A stretch of DNA of 64,000 bases from Hyphomicrobiales bacterium (GCA_900470095.1 UBZM01000036.1:62001-126000); one strand, 5' to 3'; positions 26,265-35,029 are shown, counted from the first letter of the stretch. A program made the numbers and translations. Notes: generated from the letters alone by a model not told the origin.

Positions 26265-26873
26265 TCACCCGCCAGTGCAGGGCCCGACCTTGTCGTTCAA
26301 GCCCTGGCTGCCCTGCTCGAAAGACGCCCGCGTCGCGACACCGTCACGGACAACTCGGACGATGTAGAGGCTATCGAAATCGCTGCCTGCCCATTTCCCA
26401 ACCTGGCGAACATCGCCACCATGGTGGTCGAGAAGGTTGCGGGCCAGTTTGACAAGCTGCTTGTGTTCCCATGCGATGAGGAGAGTCGCTTCTCTATAGT
26501 CGGGAGATTGCAGCGCTGCCTCGAGCTTTCCGATCTGCTTGTAACCAAAATGCGTATCGACCGGCACCCCAGTCGCCTTCGACAGGGGAATGACTGTCTG
26601 CAGCGGGCGCAGATAGGGATACTTGATTCCCTCGTCCGTCTTCGCATGTTCGGGGTCAGGAGCGAAGATCGCATCGAAGCGGCCGAACTGCCTTGCGAGC
26701 ACGGCTGGGAGGGCGTTCGCGCGGTTCAATCCACGGCAATCGAGTCGGCCCAAACCACCTTGTGGCTTTTCGCCGTGCCGGATCAGCACGATCGTTTGTG
26801 TCGCAGCCGCTGCTGAGGCGTCCCCGGTTGCTCCGCAAAGAGCAAGTAGAGCTATGAACGCTGCCGATCTCAT
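26265..26873 (-). CDS. Exported histidine phosphatase (phosphoglycerate mutase-like)
   Basis: 202 residues from ATG 26873, which begins a signal peptide (M-R-S-A-A-F-I-A-L-L-A-L-C-G-A with A-S-A-A-A following). The longer frame to 26978 would spoil the signal peptide. The R-H-G-E motif I-V-L-I-R-H-G-E-K supplies the phosphohistidine, and W-E-H-K-Q-L supplies the second histidine. It probably works in the periplasm. The substrate is unknown. Confidence 0.82.
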   Translation of the reverse strand: MRSAAFIALLALCGATGDASAAAATQTIVLIRHGEKPQGGLGRLDCRGLNRANALPAVLARQFGRFDAIFAPDPEHAKTDEGIKYPYLRPLQTVIPLSKATGVPVDTHFGYKQIGKLEAALQSPDYREATLLIAWEHKQLVKLARNLLDHHGGDVRQVGKWAGSDFDSLYIVRVVRDGVATRASFEQGSQGLNDKVGPCTGG

Positions 26874-27062
26874 TCTATGCCCTTTTCCGCATTGCATTGA
26901 AAGAAACGGCTTCCTGGGATGCGCATGAGATCGGCTGATATCAAATCTGCTCGACGGGCAGCTTAGGGAATAGAGCAAAAGCGTAGCGGGATGCGCTCGG
27001 ACAGAATCGCATGGCGGGCTCCCGCGGCTACACGGACAGTCGCTGACGCCTGGGGAAAGGGA

Positions 27063-27344
27063 TCAGGGTTTCCTTTCGTTGGGTGCCTGCGTTGCTGCAG
27101 TGATTGCCGCGATCAATCGCTGGCGATTGTCGAGCACGAAGGACGTGAAGGTGTCTTGACTGACGACCGACCTCAGCATGAGCGGCAACATAGCGTAGAG
27201 CTTGCTGGCGAAATTGGTCATTGCGGCGTCGTCGTTGACAAGGCCGGAGGCCTTCTGCCCCACGAAGTCCGTGATGAGATGCTGGTTCTGGCTCACCAGC
27301 GTGATGATCTCCGCTTCGATTTTCTGTTTCACGGCTTCGAACAT
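27063..27344 (-). CDS. Hypothetical small helical protein
   Basis: 93 residues, not recognised. It has a good GAGGTG ribosome binding site 6-7 nt before the ATG, which argues that it is real. Sequence is largely amphipathic helix (K-Q-K-I-E-A-E-I-I-T-L-V, S-K-L-Y-A-M-L-P-L-M-L-R), with no signal peptide, no clear membrane segment and no cysteine. It stands alone between the histidine phosphatase and PAP2 genes. Confidence 0.6.
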   Translation of the reverse strand: MFEAVKQKIEAEIITLVSQNQHLITDFVGQKASGLVNDDAAMTNFASKLYAMLPLMLRSVVSQDTFTSFVLDNRQRLIAAITAATQAPNERKP

Positions 27345-27512
27345 GCATCACCTCGGTCAGCGCCATCCGAAAACCTAGAGTATCAGCCCGCAAACGGGAA
27401 TGTGGCTTTCTGGTCAACGCCAGGAGGTATTCTATCAGGCGGCGGTGTCACCGAATGGACGCAAACCGAAATACCGGTAGGGCATCGCGACGATGCCCGT
27501 GGACATTCCCTT

Positions 27513-28118
27513 TCAGCGTCGACCGGGTCTCGCCAGGCGGATTTGCACCTTCCGCTGCAAGGTCTCGACCGCTGCGACGATTGACGCGCCGTGTCTCGCC
27601 GTCACCGCGAGCGAAATCAAGGCCGCTGGAATAGCCACGATGATCGCTCCGAAGAGGTCGGATGGGTAGTGGACGCCGACATAGACGCGCGACCAGCCTA
27701 CGAGCGCGCCAATCACAATAGCCAGGCAGGCCATCCCGTATTGCCGCACCAAAGCAAGCACAGCCGCGCCCACCGCGAAGGCGAGGGCGTGATTGCTCGG
27801 CAAGGAGGCGTTGGGGCGATGGTCTACCAGGCTGTGTCCGAGGCTGACCATGAAGGGACGAGGCCGGAAGGCGATGAACCCGATCGCGAAACTGATGACC
27901 ATCGCGATTGCAAGGGCAAGAGCGAGCGCAAAGGCCAGAAGCCGCCGCCGTCGAGTGCCACGGATCCACAAGACGACGATGTAGCAGGGAACCAGAAAGA
28001 TCACGAAGCGAGTGACCGCTATCGCGAAAAGAGCGACATATGAGTTTGGGCTCGCCCCGGCGTTGAGGGCGAGGAACAGTTCGGTATCGAGTGCGAGCAT
28101 CGCTGGAGAATCGGTCAC
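27513..28118 (-). CDS. PAP2-family membrane phosphatase
   Basis: 201 residues with five or six membrane segments. All three PAP2 motifs are present: the basic A-F-R-P-R-P-F form of motif 1, S-L-P-S-N-H-A for motif 2 and S-R-V-Y-V-G-V-H-Y-P-S-D for motif 3. Likely undecaprenyl-diphosphatase (BcrC type) or another lipid phosphatase acting at the periplasmic face. The GTG start at 28118 is chosen, with ATG 28100 possible. Divergent from the LacI-family gene. Confidence 0.86.
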   Translation of the reverse strand: MTDSPAMLALDTELFLALNAGASPNSYVALFAIAVTRFVIFLVPCYIVVLWIRGTRRRRLLAFALALALAIAMVISFAIGFIAFRPRPFMVSLGHSLVDHRPNASLPSNHALAFAVGAAVLALVRQYGMACLAIVIGALVGWSRVYVGVHYPSDLFGAIIVAIPAALISLAVTARHGASIVAAVETLQRKVQIRLARPGRR

Positions 28119-28367
28119 GGTCTTTGGGGGGACGGCTGTCGCACAGCACGCGCAAGCCGGCGAATGAAATTCGCCGGTTTTGTCGGCCTTTCTTCGTGCG
28201 GATAACTCCCAACGAATGTCCGGTTCCGGGAATGATGCGTTAGCAGAAGGCGCTCGGTATGTGAGGGAGTATGTCCGCCTGCACAGGCTTGCGCGCGGCC
28301 GAAATTATTACAATATAACGATAATTCAGATAGATAGAGACCTCGCTCTGTTCCATCTTTTGGAATG

Positions 28368-28385
28368 CTGTGCAAATTTGCACAG
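28368..28385. promoter_or_regulatory. 18-bp perfect palindrome, LacI-family operator
   Basis: CTGTGCAAATTTGCACAG is an exact 18-bp palindrome, 21 nt before the lacI-type start at 28407. It has the GCAAA-TTTGC form typical of LacI/PurR-type operators. The position downstream of an AT-rich promoter region (28305-28325) suits autorepression. Confidence 0.75.
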
Positions 28386-28406
28386 GTGAGCGCCAAAGGG
28401 TTCCCC

Positions 28407-29408
28407 ATGAACAAGCCGATTCGTACGCCGATCAACGCCCAGCAAGTCGCAGATCGCGCCGGCGTGTCGCGTTCAGCGGTGTCGCGGACCTTCACCGAGG
28501 GCGCCAGCGTGTCGGAGGCGACACGCGCCAAGGTGCTCAGGGCAGCCGCCGAACTGGGCTATCACGTCAACCATCTGGCTCGCGGCTTGACCAGCCAGCA
28601 ATCCGGCATCGTCTGTCTGTTGATCGGCGAAATCGCCACGCCTTATCAGTCGGCCCTCCTCGACGTGGTCACCCGGCGACTGCAGGCCATGGGCAAGGTC
28701 GTGATGGTCTTGAACACGGCGGGGCAGGCGGAGGCGACAGAGGCCGCGCTACGCCAGACGCTCAACTACCGCGCCGACGCCACGGTGGTCGTGTCCGGCA
28801 GCCCGCGATCCTCCCTCGTCGAGACCTGTGTCGCCAACGGCCAGCGCGTTATCCTGATCAATCGTGATGATCTGCTCGAAGGCACTCAGCAGATCCTCGT
28901 TGACAGTGCTGGCGCCGCTGCCGAGGCGTTGATGATGCTGCGGCGCGCTGGCTGCGATCGGATCGCTGTCGTCAGCTCGACCGCCGGTACGCCGAGCATC
29001 GTTGCGCGCGAAGTCAGTTTTTCGGTCGCCGCCGCCCAGGCGGGGGTCGACGTGCAGCTGTGCCGTTTCGGCCCGACCGGTTACGCGACGGGCGCAGAGA
29101 CGGCGCGCCAGCTCTTCGCCTCGGCGGCGCGGCCGGACGGCGTCTTCTGCGTCACCGACCTGCTGGCATTGGGCTTCATGGATGCGGCGCGCAAGGAGTT
29201 TGACCGTCGCGTCCCCGACGATCTCTGCGTCATCGGCTTCGACGACATAGCTCAGGCTGGCTGGGCCTCTTACGAACTCACGACCTTCCGCCAGCCGCTC
29301 GACACCATGGCCGACCATATCGCAACAATCCTGGAGAGCGGAGGCCTGGTCGCTGGCCCCATCAACCTCCCGGCTCAGACGGTCTGGCGACGCAGTGTCC
29401 GCCCCTGA
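28407..29408 (+). CDS. LacI-family transcriptional regulator of the phosphatase/ABC transporter cluster
   Basis: 333 residues from ATG 28407, preceded by AAAGGG; the frame opens at 28365 but that start lies upstream of the operator's right arm. The HTH reads N-A-Q-Q-V-A-D-R-A-G-V-S-R-S-A-V-S-R-T-F, followed by a hinge A-R-G-L-T-S-Q-Q-S. The periplasmic-binding-protein-like domain senses the effector. It is convergent with, and overlaps by 34 nt, the metallophosphoesterase gene. I infer that it controls the whole 29.4-38.0 kb cluster. Confidence 0.92.
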   Translation: MNKPIRTPINAQQVADRAGVSRSAVSRTFTEGASVSEATRAKVLRAAAELGYHVNHLARGLTSQQSGIVCLLIGEIATPYQSALLDVVTRRLQAMGKVVMVLNTAGQAEATEAALRQTLNYRADATVVVSGSPRSSLVETCVANGQRVILINRDDLLEGTQQILVDSAGAAAEALMMLRRAGCDRIAVVSSTAGTPSIVAREVSFSVAAAQAGVDVQLCRFGPTGYATGAETARQLFASAARPDGVFCVTDLLALGFMDAARKEFDRRVPDDLCVIGFDDIAQAGWASYELTTFRQPLDTMADHIATILESGGLVAGPINLPAQTVWRRSVRP

Positions 29409-31033
29409 GACGGCGCCGCGACGAGCGCCTCAAGGTCCAGCGCCACATCAAGCGTCGGAATGCGGTCGAGATAGCGCCCGAGCAGGCTGATGAAGGCGAT
29501 GAACCGCCCGGCCAGATCCGCCGCTTCGGCGTGATGCAGTTCGCCGATCCAGCGGCGATAGACGGCAAGGCGCGCTTCGGGCACCAGATCGAGCGCGAGG
29601 TCTGCTGCCTTGCGCAAGCGGTACCAGTCCTCGGCGAGGACGGTCAGCGCCACGTTACCCGTGCTGGCAGCCGGCGTTGCCTGTGGCCAGAGCAGCCTCT
29701 CCAGATCGGCGAAGCGGTGCGCGCGTACGAACTCCGCCATATCGCGCGGCCATTCGCGTACCATGTAACGGGCGCCGACGAGGGCGCACAGATGATGGTC
29801 GAGAAAGCCAAGATGGCCGCCGGCGCTGACAGCCTTCGGTGACGGATCGCCCGCGGCTCCCGCCTCGCGGCTGTAGTCATCGAACGCGGCATCGTGACCG
29901 GGCACGTCGTCGAGACGGATGGTGCGTAACCGCACGTGGTCGGTGGCGACATCGAGCAGCTTCATCGCCGGAGCGAAGCCGACCGGCGATGGTACGGCGA
30001 TGTTGAAGAACCCCCCCCATTCGTCCCGGAACACTGCGGTATCGTTCACGTGCAGATGGCCGGAGAGGTGAAGACGCACGCCGGTCTCGGCGAAGCGCCG
30101 CGCCACCTCCACGGTCGGCGCACGTCGGGCGAGGCCAGAACTTGGGAAAAGTGCGCACTCCAATGCCGAGGCACCGGCGAGCGCGTCCAGTACCGGGTAG
30201 TGCGAGAACGCAACGAGAGCCTTGCCGCTACGCCGCGCTCGTTCGGCGACGTCGCACATCCAGGGGAACAGATAGGGCCGCGTCCGCAGCACCGCAGGCC
30301 ACCCGCCATCCGACGGATCGAGCATCTGCGTGGGATCATCGAGATCAGTTGCCCCGTCGCGCGGCGCGACGATGTTGGCGTCGATGGAGAGCAGCCACAA
30401 CCCCACAACGGGCTCGATCAGATACGATGCGTCGATCATGTCGAAGCCCGTGGTCCCGTCAGGGCTGGCGGCGCGGACCGTTCGCGAGCTCCAACGGGCA
30501 TCGCTGCCAAACGGCGTTTCAAAATGCAGGTCGTCGGTGCGAGGCTGGAAGCCGAGATCGGCCATGAGCGTCAGCGCCTCGGGCGCGCCGAGCATCGCAG
30601 TCTCCGGCGATGAGACCGCGCCACCAGGTGCGGCGTGGCTCCCGACGATGACCCGGCTGCCGTCGCGCCCGACGAACTCCTTGCGCTGCGGCCGGCCCTT
30701 CAGCGCCCAGAAATCGTGATTGCCGGGTGTCATGAACACGCGCAGGCCATGGCGACGCTCGTACTCGGCGATGAGCGCCACGGCGACTTCGATATTGTGC
30801 CGCTGACCATCGTCGGTGAGATCGCCGGGAACGATGACGATCCTCGCGCCTTCCGCGGTGGCGCGATCGAGCGCGGCGCGGAAGGCAGGAAGGCTCTCGT
30901 TGAACACGCGGGTGGACGCGGTGGTATCGGCCCAGCTGCGCACTGCACCCGCAAGCCCCGCACCCGCTGGTTGCCATGCAACGTCATGCACATGCGGGTC
31001 GGCGATGACGGCGATGCGGTATATTTGGTTCAA
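29375..31033 (-). CDS. Cytoplasmic metallophosphoesterase
   Basis: 552 residues. Calcineurin-like motifs are complete and in order: A-D-P-H-V-H-D (D-x-H), P-G-D-L-T-D-D-G, P-G-N-H-D-F-W, S-H-Y-P and S-G-H-L-H-V-N. There is no signal peptide, so it is cytoplasmic. The 150 C-terminal residues beyond the catalytic domain are of no known type. Two-metal enzymes of this class cleave phosphomonoesters or phosphodiesters. Here a phosphodiesterase acting on the imported compound is plausible. It overlaps the upstream phosphatase gene by 4 nt and lacI by 34 nt. Confidence 0.88.
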   Translation of the reverse strand: MNQIYRIAVIADPHVHDVAWQPAGAGLAGAVRSWADTTASTRVFNESLPAFRAALDRATAEGARIVIVPGDLTDDGQRHNIEVAVALIAEYERRHGLRVFMTPGNHDFWALKGRPQRKEFVGRDGSRVIVGSHAAPGGAVSSPETAMLGAPEALTLMADLGFQPRTDDLHFETPFGSDARWSSRTVRAASPDGTTGFDMIDASYLIEPVVGLWLLSIDANIVAPRDGATDLDDPTQMLDPSDGGWPAVLRTRPYLFPWMCDVAERARRSGKALVAFSHYPVLDALAGASALECALFPSSGLARRAPTVEVARRFAETGVRLHLSGHLHVNDTAVFRDEWGGFFNIAVPSPVGFAPAMKLLDVATDHVRLRTIRLDDVPGHDAAFDDYSREAGAAGDPSPKAVSAGGHLGFLDHHLCALVGARYMVREWPRDMAEFVRAHRFADLERLLWPQATPAASTGNVALTVLAEDWYRLRKAADLALDLVPEARLAVYRRWIGELHHAEAADLAGRFIAFISLLGRYLDRIPTLDVALDLEALVAAPSQGRTLRRQTV

Positions 31034-31704
31034 TCAGCCAACTCCGGCAGAGGGCCGTGCTCTTCCGGATGCGCGGCGATGTCGTCCTCGATCATGCGCG
31101 CCCAGCGAGCAGTCCGTGCGGCGGCGGTGATCAGCATCGGCTTCGGCGTCTCATGCCACTCGTCGGGACGAAGTTCGCGCTTCCCGCGAACGTAGTTGAT
31201 GGCGTCCTCCAGGGTGGGAAACTCCGCTGGGAGACGCAGATGCAGAAACAGCGCCACCAGGATGACAGAACGCGACCGCCCGGCACGGCAGCTGACCAGC
31301 ACATTGCCGCGCTCGCGCACGGAATAGGACGGCTTCTCCGGCAGAATCTGGTCGATTGCCCCCTTGAGCTGAAAATAGCCGGCCAGCATCATGGTTTGCG
31401 GATTGCCCGGCCCGTCAACGATGCCAAGCTTGTAGTATCGGATCGGGGCATGACCGAAATCGACGTCGTTCAGCGCGTCCGGCGCCGGCTCGGCGACATA
31501 GTTGAAGTCGAGATTGACGGCACAGTTGAGCACCGTGGTGATGCCGTGCCGCTTCAGTAGCGGGATATCGGACGCGCCTTCTCGCCCGCCGACATAGAGA
31601 TCGATGCCATAGCCGGGAAGGTTCTCGTAGACGCGCGAGATGTGCGGCCGGTCATAGCGGGGCGTGGGCATTTCGGGTGCAGCGCTGTCTCTTGTCGGAG
31701 GCAT
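31030..31704 (-). CDS. Dual-specificity/tyrosine-type phosphatase
   Basis: 224 residues. The C-x5-R phosphate loop is V-L-V-S-C-R-A-G-R-S-R-S, with the nucleophile Cys139 and Arg145. A general-acid Asp candidate lies in G-I-V-D-G-P-G. The residue before the cysteine is serine, where almost all members have histidine. Such enzymes act on phosphoproteins or on small substrates such as inositol phosphates and phosphoinositides. The cluster suggests a small-molecule substrate. Its stop overlaps the metallophosphoesterase start by 4 nt. Confidence 0.82.
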   Translation of the reverse strand: MPPTRDSAAPEMPTPRYDRPHISRVYENLPGYGIDLYVGGREGASDIPLLKRHGITTVLNCAVNLDFNYVAEPAPDALNDVDFGHAPIRYYKLGIVDGPGNPQTMMLAGYFQLKGAIDQILPEKPSYSVRERGNVLVSCRAGRSRSVILVALFLHLRLPAEFPTLEDAINYVRGKRELRPDEWHETPKPMLITAAARTARWARMIEDDIAAHPEEHGPLPELAD

Positions 31705-31736
31705 AAGGAGTACTCGCTAATTCCAGATCGAATGAG

Positions 31737-31752
31737 TTTGCACAGCTGTTCA
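31737..31752. promoter_or_regulatory. Possible second LacI-type site before the dual-specificity phosphatase gene
   Basis: TTTGCACA (31737-31744) equals one half of the lacI operator. The longer TGCACAGCTGTTCA is an imperfect palindrome (12 of 14 positions). It sits 33-48 nt before the start at 31704, in the 134-nt gap that follows the inositol-monophosphatase-type gene. An internal regulated promoter is possible. Confidence 0.35.
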
Positions 31753-31838
31753 CTATGGCTGGCGCGCAGCCGTTCGCGCAGGTGCATTGACGCAGTTCTC
31801 TCCTGCGGTGACCGCGCTGCCGCAGTTGCGCGGCAATT

Positions 31839-32669
31839 CTAAGCGACGCATCGCCTTCGCCCCTCGGAGATCTCGCGCGCGATGCGATCCAGCGTCGGAT
31901 AATTCGCCCCTGCTCCGACAGCGACATAGCCGGGATGGAGGAACGCCGGCGCAGCCTGCGCCACCTTGCCGAGGTCGTGGGGGGTGTAGCGTCCGCCTGC
32001 CTTCTCGAGGATCAGGATAGCGGCGGTGACATCCCAGGCGTTGACGCCGAAACCGGCGGCGGCGTCGACCCAGCCGGCAGCCACATGGGCGATGCTGAGC
32101 GCGGCGCTACCCGGTCGTCGCAGGGTCGCAAACGTGCGTGTCAGTTCGCCGAACCGGCCAAGTGCGACCGCTTCGCCGTCGTTGCGGAAGTCGCGCGGCA
32201 CCGGATAGCCGGTGATCAGCACGGCGTTTGCTTCGTCGGGTGCCGCACGGCAGGCAAGCGGTTGTCCATTGAGCCAGGCCCCGTCTCGATCGGCGAGGAA
32301 CAGGTTGCCACCGATCGGATCGAGGATGGCACCGGCGACGGTCTCGCCATCGACCACTGCTGCCACCGATGTGCACCAGAACGCCATCCCGCTGGCGAAG
32401 TTGGCTGTACCGTCGATCGGATCGACATACCAGTGCACCGCGCCGCTCCCGACCGAGCCGCCTTCCTCGCCGACGAAGGTCGAGTCGGGCACTTCCCGGA
32501 ATACGAGATCGCGGATCACCGCCTCGGCTCGGCGATCATGCTCGGTGACGGGATCGTGCCGGTCGCGCTTGAAGTCGACCACCATTCCGGCGCGAAACGC
32601 CGCCGTGAGCGGCTCCTGAACGGCGAGAACGGCCTTGCGGGCAATGTCGGTGATCGTCGTCTGCAGCAT
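31839..32669 (-). CDS. Inositol monophosphatase-family phosphatase
   Basis: 276 residues. Metal-dependent phosphatase with all family motifs: V-G-E-E-G-G (metal Glu near residue 68), V-D-P-I-D-G-T-A-N-F (residues 82-91) and N-A-W-D-V-T-A-A near the C-terminus. Relatives act on inositol 1-phosphate, histidinol phosphate, PAP, fructose bisphosphate or arabinose phosphate (AccG of agrocinopine catabolism). It begins 33 nt after the binding-protein gene, so it should be cotranscribed with the transporter. It is the strongest hint that the imported molecule carries a phosphoester. Confidence 0.92.
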   Translation of the reverse strand: MLQTTITDIARKAVLAVQEPLTAAFRAGMVVDFKRDRHDPVTEHDRRAEAVIRDLVFREVPDSTFVGEEGGSVGSGAVHWYVDPIDGTANFASGMAFWCTSVAAVVDGETVAGAILDPIGGNLFLADRDGAWLNGQPLACRAAPDEANAVLITGYPVPRDFRNDGEAVALGRFGELTRTFATLRRPGSAALSIAHVAAGWVDAAAGFGVNAWDVTAAILILEKAGGRYTPHDLGKVAQAAPAFLHPGYVAVGAGANYPTLDRIAREISEGRRRCVA

Positions 32670-32702
32670 TGTCTGGATTTCCGGCTCAAAGGGCGCGGCG
32701 GC

Positions 32703-33818
32703 TTAGCGCTTGTAATGAATTTGCCAAAAATCCTGCCAATCCTGGCGCTTGTCCCAATCGTCGAGGCCGGTCTTGGCGTCGTAGGGAAAGAGGCGATCGA
32801 GCACGGCAGCGACGCCCGACGGCTCGTCCTTGGGAACCGGGATCGCCTGGCTGGTCGGCAGCTTGCCATCCTGCATCTGCGGCATCAGCCCTTCCTCCGT
32901 CAGAATGTAGCGGACGAAGAGTTTGGCCGCGTTTGGGCTTTTGGTGCCTTTGGCGATGAGCGCAAGCTTCGTGTAGGTCCAACCGACCCAGGGCTCGAGC
33001 GTCTTGCAAAGGCCAAGCTTGTAGCCCTTGTCGGCATTGTCGCGGAACTTGGCCGAGCTCAACAGCCCCATGAAAGGCGCCTTCTGCCCGGGCGCGCCGA
33101 CGGCGTCCGAGATGCGATCGTCGTTCTCGGACACGAGCGGCGCGTTCTTTGCCAATGCCGCAAGCCATTCTGCGGCAGCTGTCTTCTGCTGCGGGACCAG
33201 CGTCTTGCCGTAGCGCGCCTTGTAGGCGGCGGTGAGCGCTTCGTTGCCGTGCTGGGCCAATTGGTTGAACCAGTCGGTATAGGTTCCCTTGGTCAGCGGA
33301 TCGATGAAGGCCACGCGGCCCCTCCATTCCGGCTCGGTCAACTGCCAGACATTGGAAATCGGGCAGGACGCGCCGTGGATTTCGGTGTTGTAGGCCCAGA
33401 CATTGGCGTTGACTGAAATGGCAAGAGGGTCGCGATAGCCGGCCGGGATCTCGCTCGCGAGGTCGGCAGGCAGATGGCTTTCGAGCACCTTGGCCGGCAG
33501 CATCTGGCCGATGACGGCTGGCGTGTCGGTCAACAGGGCCACGTCTCCCTTGACGTTGCGACTCTGGCTCTCACGCAGCAGCATTTCGAGCTGGCTGTTG
33601 GCCGACACCTTCTGCCCTGTGGCGCTGAGGCCGTACTTGGCCGAGAACGCCTTGGCCATGTCGACGATCTTGCCGGTGCTGTCATAGATGGTGATCGGCG
33701 GCTCTTTCCTGGCCGCGGCGATCAGGCCGTTGAGGTCGAACGGCTCGACGGCGATGGCCGGAGTGGCGGCGGCTGCCAATGCAACGGCGAGGAGCGGTGC
33801 TCTCCAGTAGGCGCTCAT
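32703..33818 (-). CDS. ABC transporter periplasmic substrate-binding protein (first paralog)
   Basis: 371 residues with a signal peptide (L-L-A-V-A-L-A-A-A-A-T-P-A-I-A before V-E-P-F). It belongs to the Fe(3+)-binding-protein fold group (type 2), which also includes AfuA-type sugar-phosphate and 2-aminoethylphosphonate binders. Shared blocks with the neighbouring paralog include T-G-K-I-V-D, N-V-W-x-L-T-E-P, D-W-F-N-Q-L, G-T-K-S-P-N and R-Q-D-W-Q-D at the C-terminus. The tyrosine pair of ferric-binding proteins is not evident, so iron is not the favoured ligand. Confidence 0.88.
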   Translation of the reverse strand: MSAYWRAPLLAVALAAAATPAIAVEPFDLNGLIAAARKEPPITIYDSTGKIVDMAKAFSAKYGLSATGQKVSANSQLEMLLRESQSRNVKGDVALLTDTPAVIGQMLPAKVLESHLPADLASEIPAGYRDPLAISVNANVWAYNTEIHGASCPISNVWQLTEPEWRGRVAFIDPLTKGTYTDWFNQLAQHGNEALTAAYKARYGKTLVPQQKTAAAEWLAALAKNAPLVSENDDRISDAVGAPGQKAPFMGLLSSAKFRDNADKGYKLGLCKTLEPWVGWTYTKLALIAKGTKSPNAAKLFVRYILTEEGLMPQMQDGKLPTSQAIPVPKDEPSGVAAVLDRLFPYDAKTGLDDWDKRQDWQDFWQIHYKR

Positions 33819-33887
33819 GGTCGTTCCTCCCTTGTGCGGCTTGCGAGTGGTTGCTCCCGCGCCGCTTGATCCGCGTGTATGGCGCTG

Positions 33888-34997
33888 TCAGCGCCTGAGA
33901 TTGACGCGCCACAGGTCCTGCCAATCCTGGCGGCGCTCCAGGTCGCTGACCGACGACGCCAGATCCCACGCCATCATCCGGTCGAGGGAACGGCCGATGC
34001 CCGAGGGCTCGTCATCGGGCAAGGCGATCTTCGGGTGCGTCGGCACCTTCCCGTCGACGAGTTGTGGTGCCAGTCCCGGTTCGGTCAGCAGATAGCTGAT
34101 GAACAGCTTCGCCGTGTTGGGGCTCTTCGTGCCGGCCGCAATGACGGCCATGCTGGGATAGAGCATGCCGGCGAAGGGCTGCATGTCGCGGCAGATCGTC
34201 AGGCTGAACTTCTTGTCGATGTTGTCGCGGAACTTGGCGACCGGCACCATGCCGAAGAACGGCTGCTTTTGCCCGGGTGCGCCGACGGCGGCGGCGACGG
34301 CGGTCGAATCGGCGACGAGCGGCCCGTTGGCCGCCAGTGCCTTCACCCAGGCGGCGGTCGCCGAGCCCTGTCTCTTGTCGAAAGGCTTGCCGAAATGCGT
34401 CGCATACGCAGCCGCCATCGCGGCGTCGTGATGCGTCTCCAACTGGTTGAACCAGTCGGCATAGGCCGGCCTCTCCAGGGGGTCCATCAGGGTCACCAGA
34501 CGCGACCATGTCGGTTCGGTCAGTTCCCAGACGTTCTTGACCGGGCAGGATTGGGACGCGGCGCCGTTATAGCTCCAGACATGCGGGTCGGTGACGAAGA
34601 CCAGCGGATCCCTTGCGTTCTTCGGCAACAGGTTCGCCGCATCGTCGGGCACGTAGGAGGTGACGACCTTCTTCGGCAGCAGCTCGGCGGCGACCGACGC
34701 CGTGTCGGCCGCGAGCGAGATGGAGGCGAGTGCGGCGCCGGCGCGATGTTCGCGGATGAGCAGTTCCACCTGCCCGGCCTCGCTGACCTTCTTGCCGGTG
34801 ACACCGAGTCCATAGATCTTGTTGAAGGCGTTGGCCGTATCGACGATCTTGCCGGTAACGGCGTAAACCGTCATCGGCGGCTCGGCCTTCGCACGCTCGG
34901 CGAGCAGCTTCAGATCCTCGGCTGTGGCAGCCATTGCGGCGAATGACGCGGCGACCGCAAGGCCGGTCCGGAGCGCAGCCTTGGTCATGACAAGCAT
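33888..34997 (-). CDS. ABC transporter periplasmic substrate-binding protein (second paralog)
   Basis: 369 residues from ATG 34997, which has GGGAGG 7 nt ahead; the frame to 35033 would overlap the ATPase gene. The signal peptide is L-A-V-A-A-S-F-A-A-M-A-A-T-A. It is collinear with the protein encoded at 32703 and shares most conserved blocks, including T-G-K-I-V-D-T-A, D-G-K-V-P-T and D-E-P-S-G-I. The two arose by tandem duplication and may bind related ligands with different affinity. Both keep a Cys-Pro pair in S-C-P-I/V-x-N-V-W. Confidence 0.88.
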   Translation of the reverse strand: MLVMTKAALRTGLAVAASFAAMAATAEDLKLLAERAKAEPPMTVYAVTGKIVDTANAFNKIYGLGVTGKKVSEAGQVELLIREHRAGAALASISLAADTASVAAELLPKKVVTSYVPDDAANLLPKNARDPLVFVTDPHVWSYNGAASQSCPVKNVWELTEPTWSRLVTLMDPLERPAYADWFNQLETHHDAAMAAAYATHFGKPFDKRQGSATAAWVKALAANGPLVADSTAVAAAVGAPGQKQPFFGMVPVAKFRDNIDKKFSLTICRDMQPFAGMLYPSMAVIAAGTKSPNTAKLFISYLLTEPGLAPQLVDGKVPTHPKIALPDDEPSGIGRSLDRMMAWDLASSVSDLERRQDWQDLWRVNLRR

Positions 34998-35029
34998 GGA
35001 TCCCTCCCGTTTCCTGTCGTTGAGGTCGT

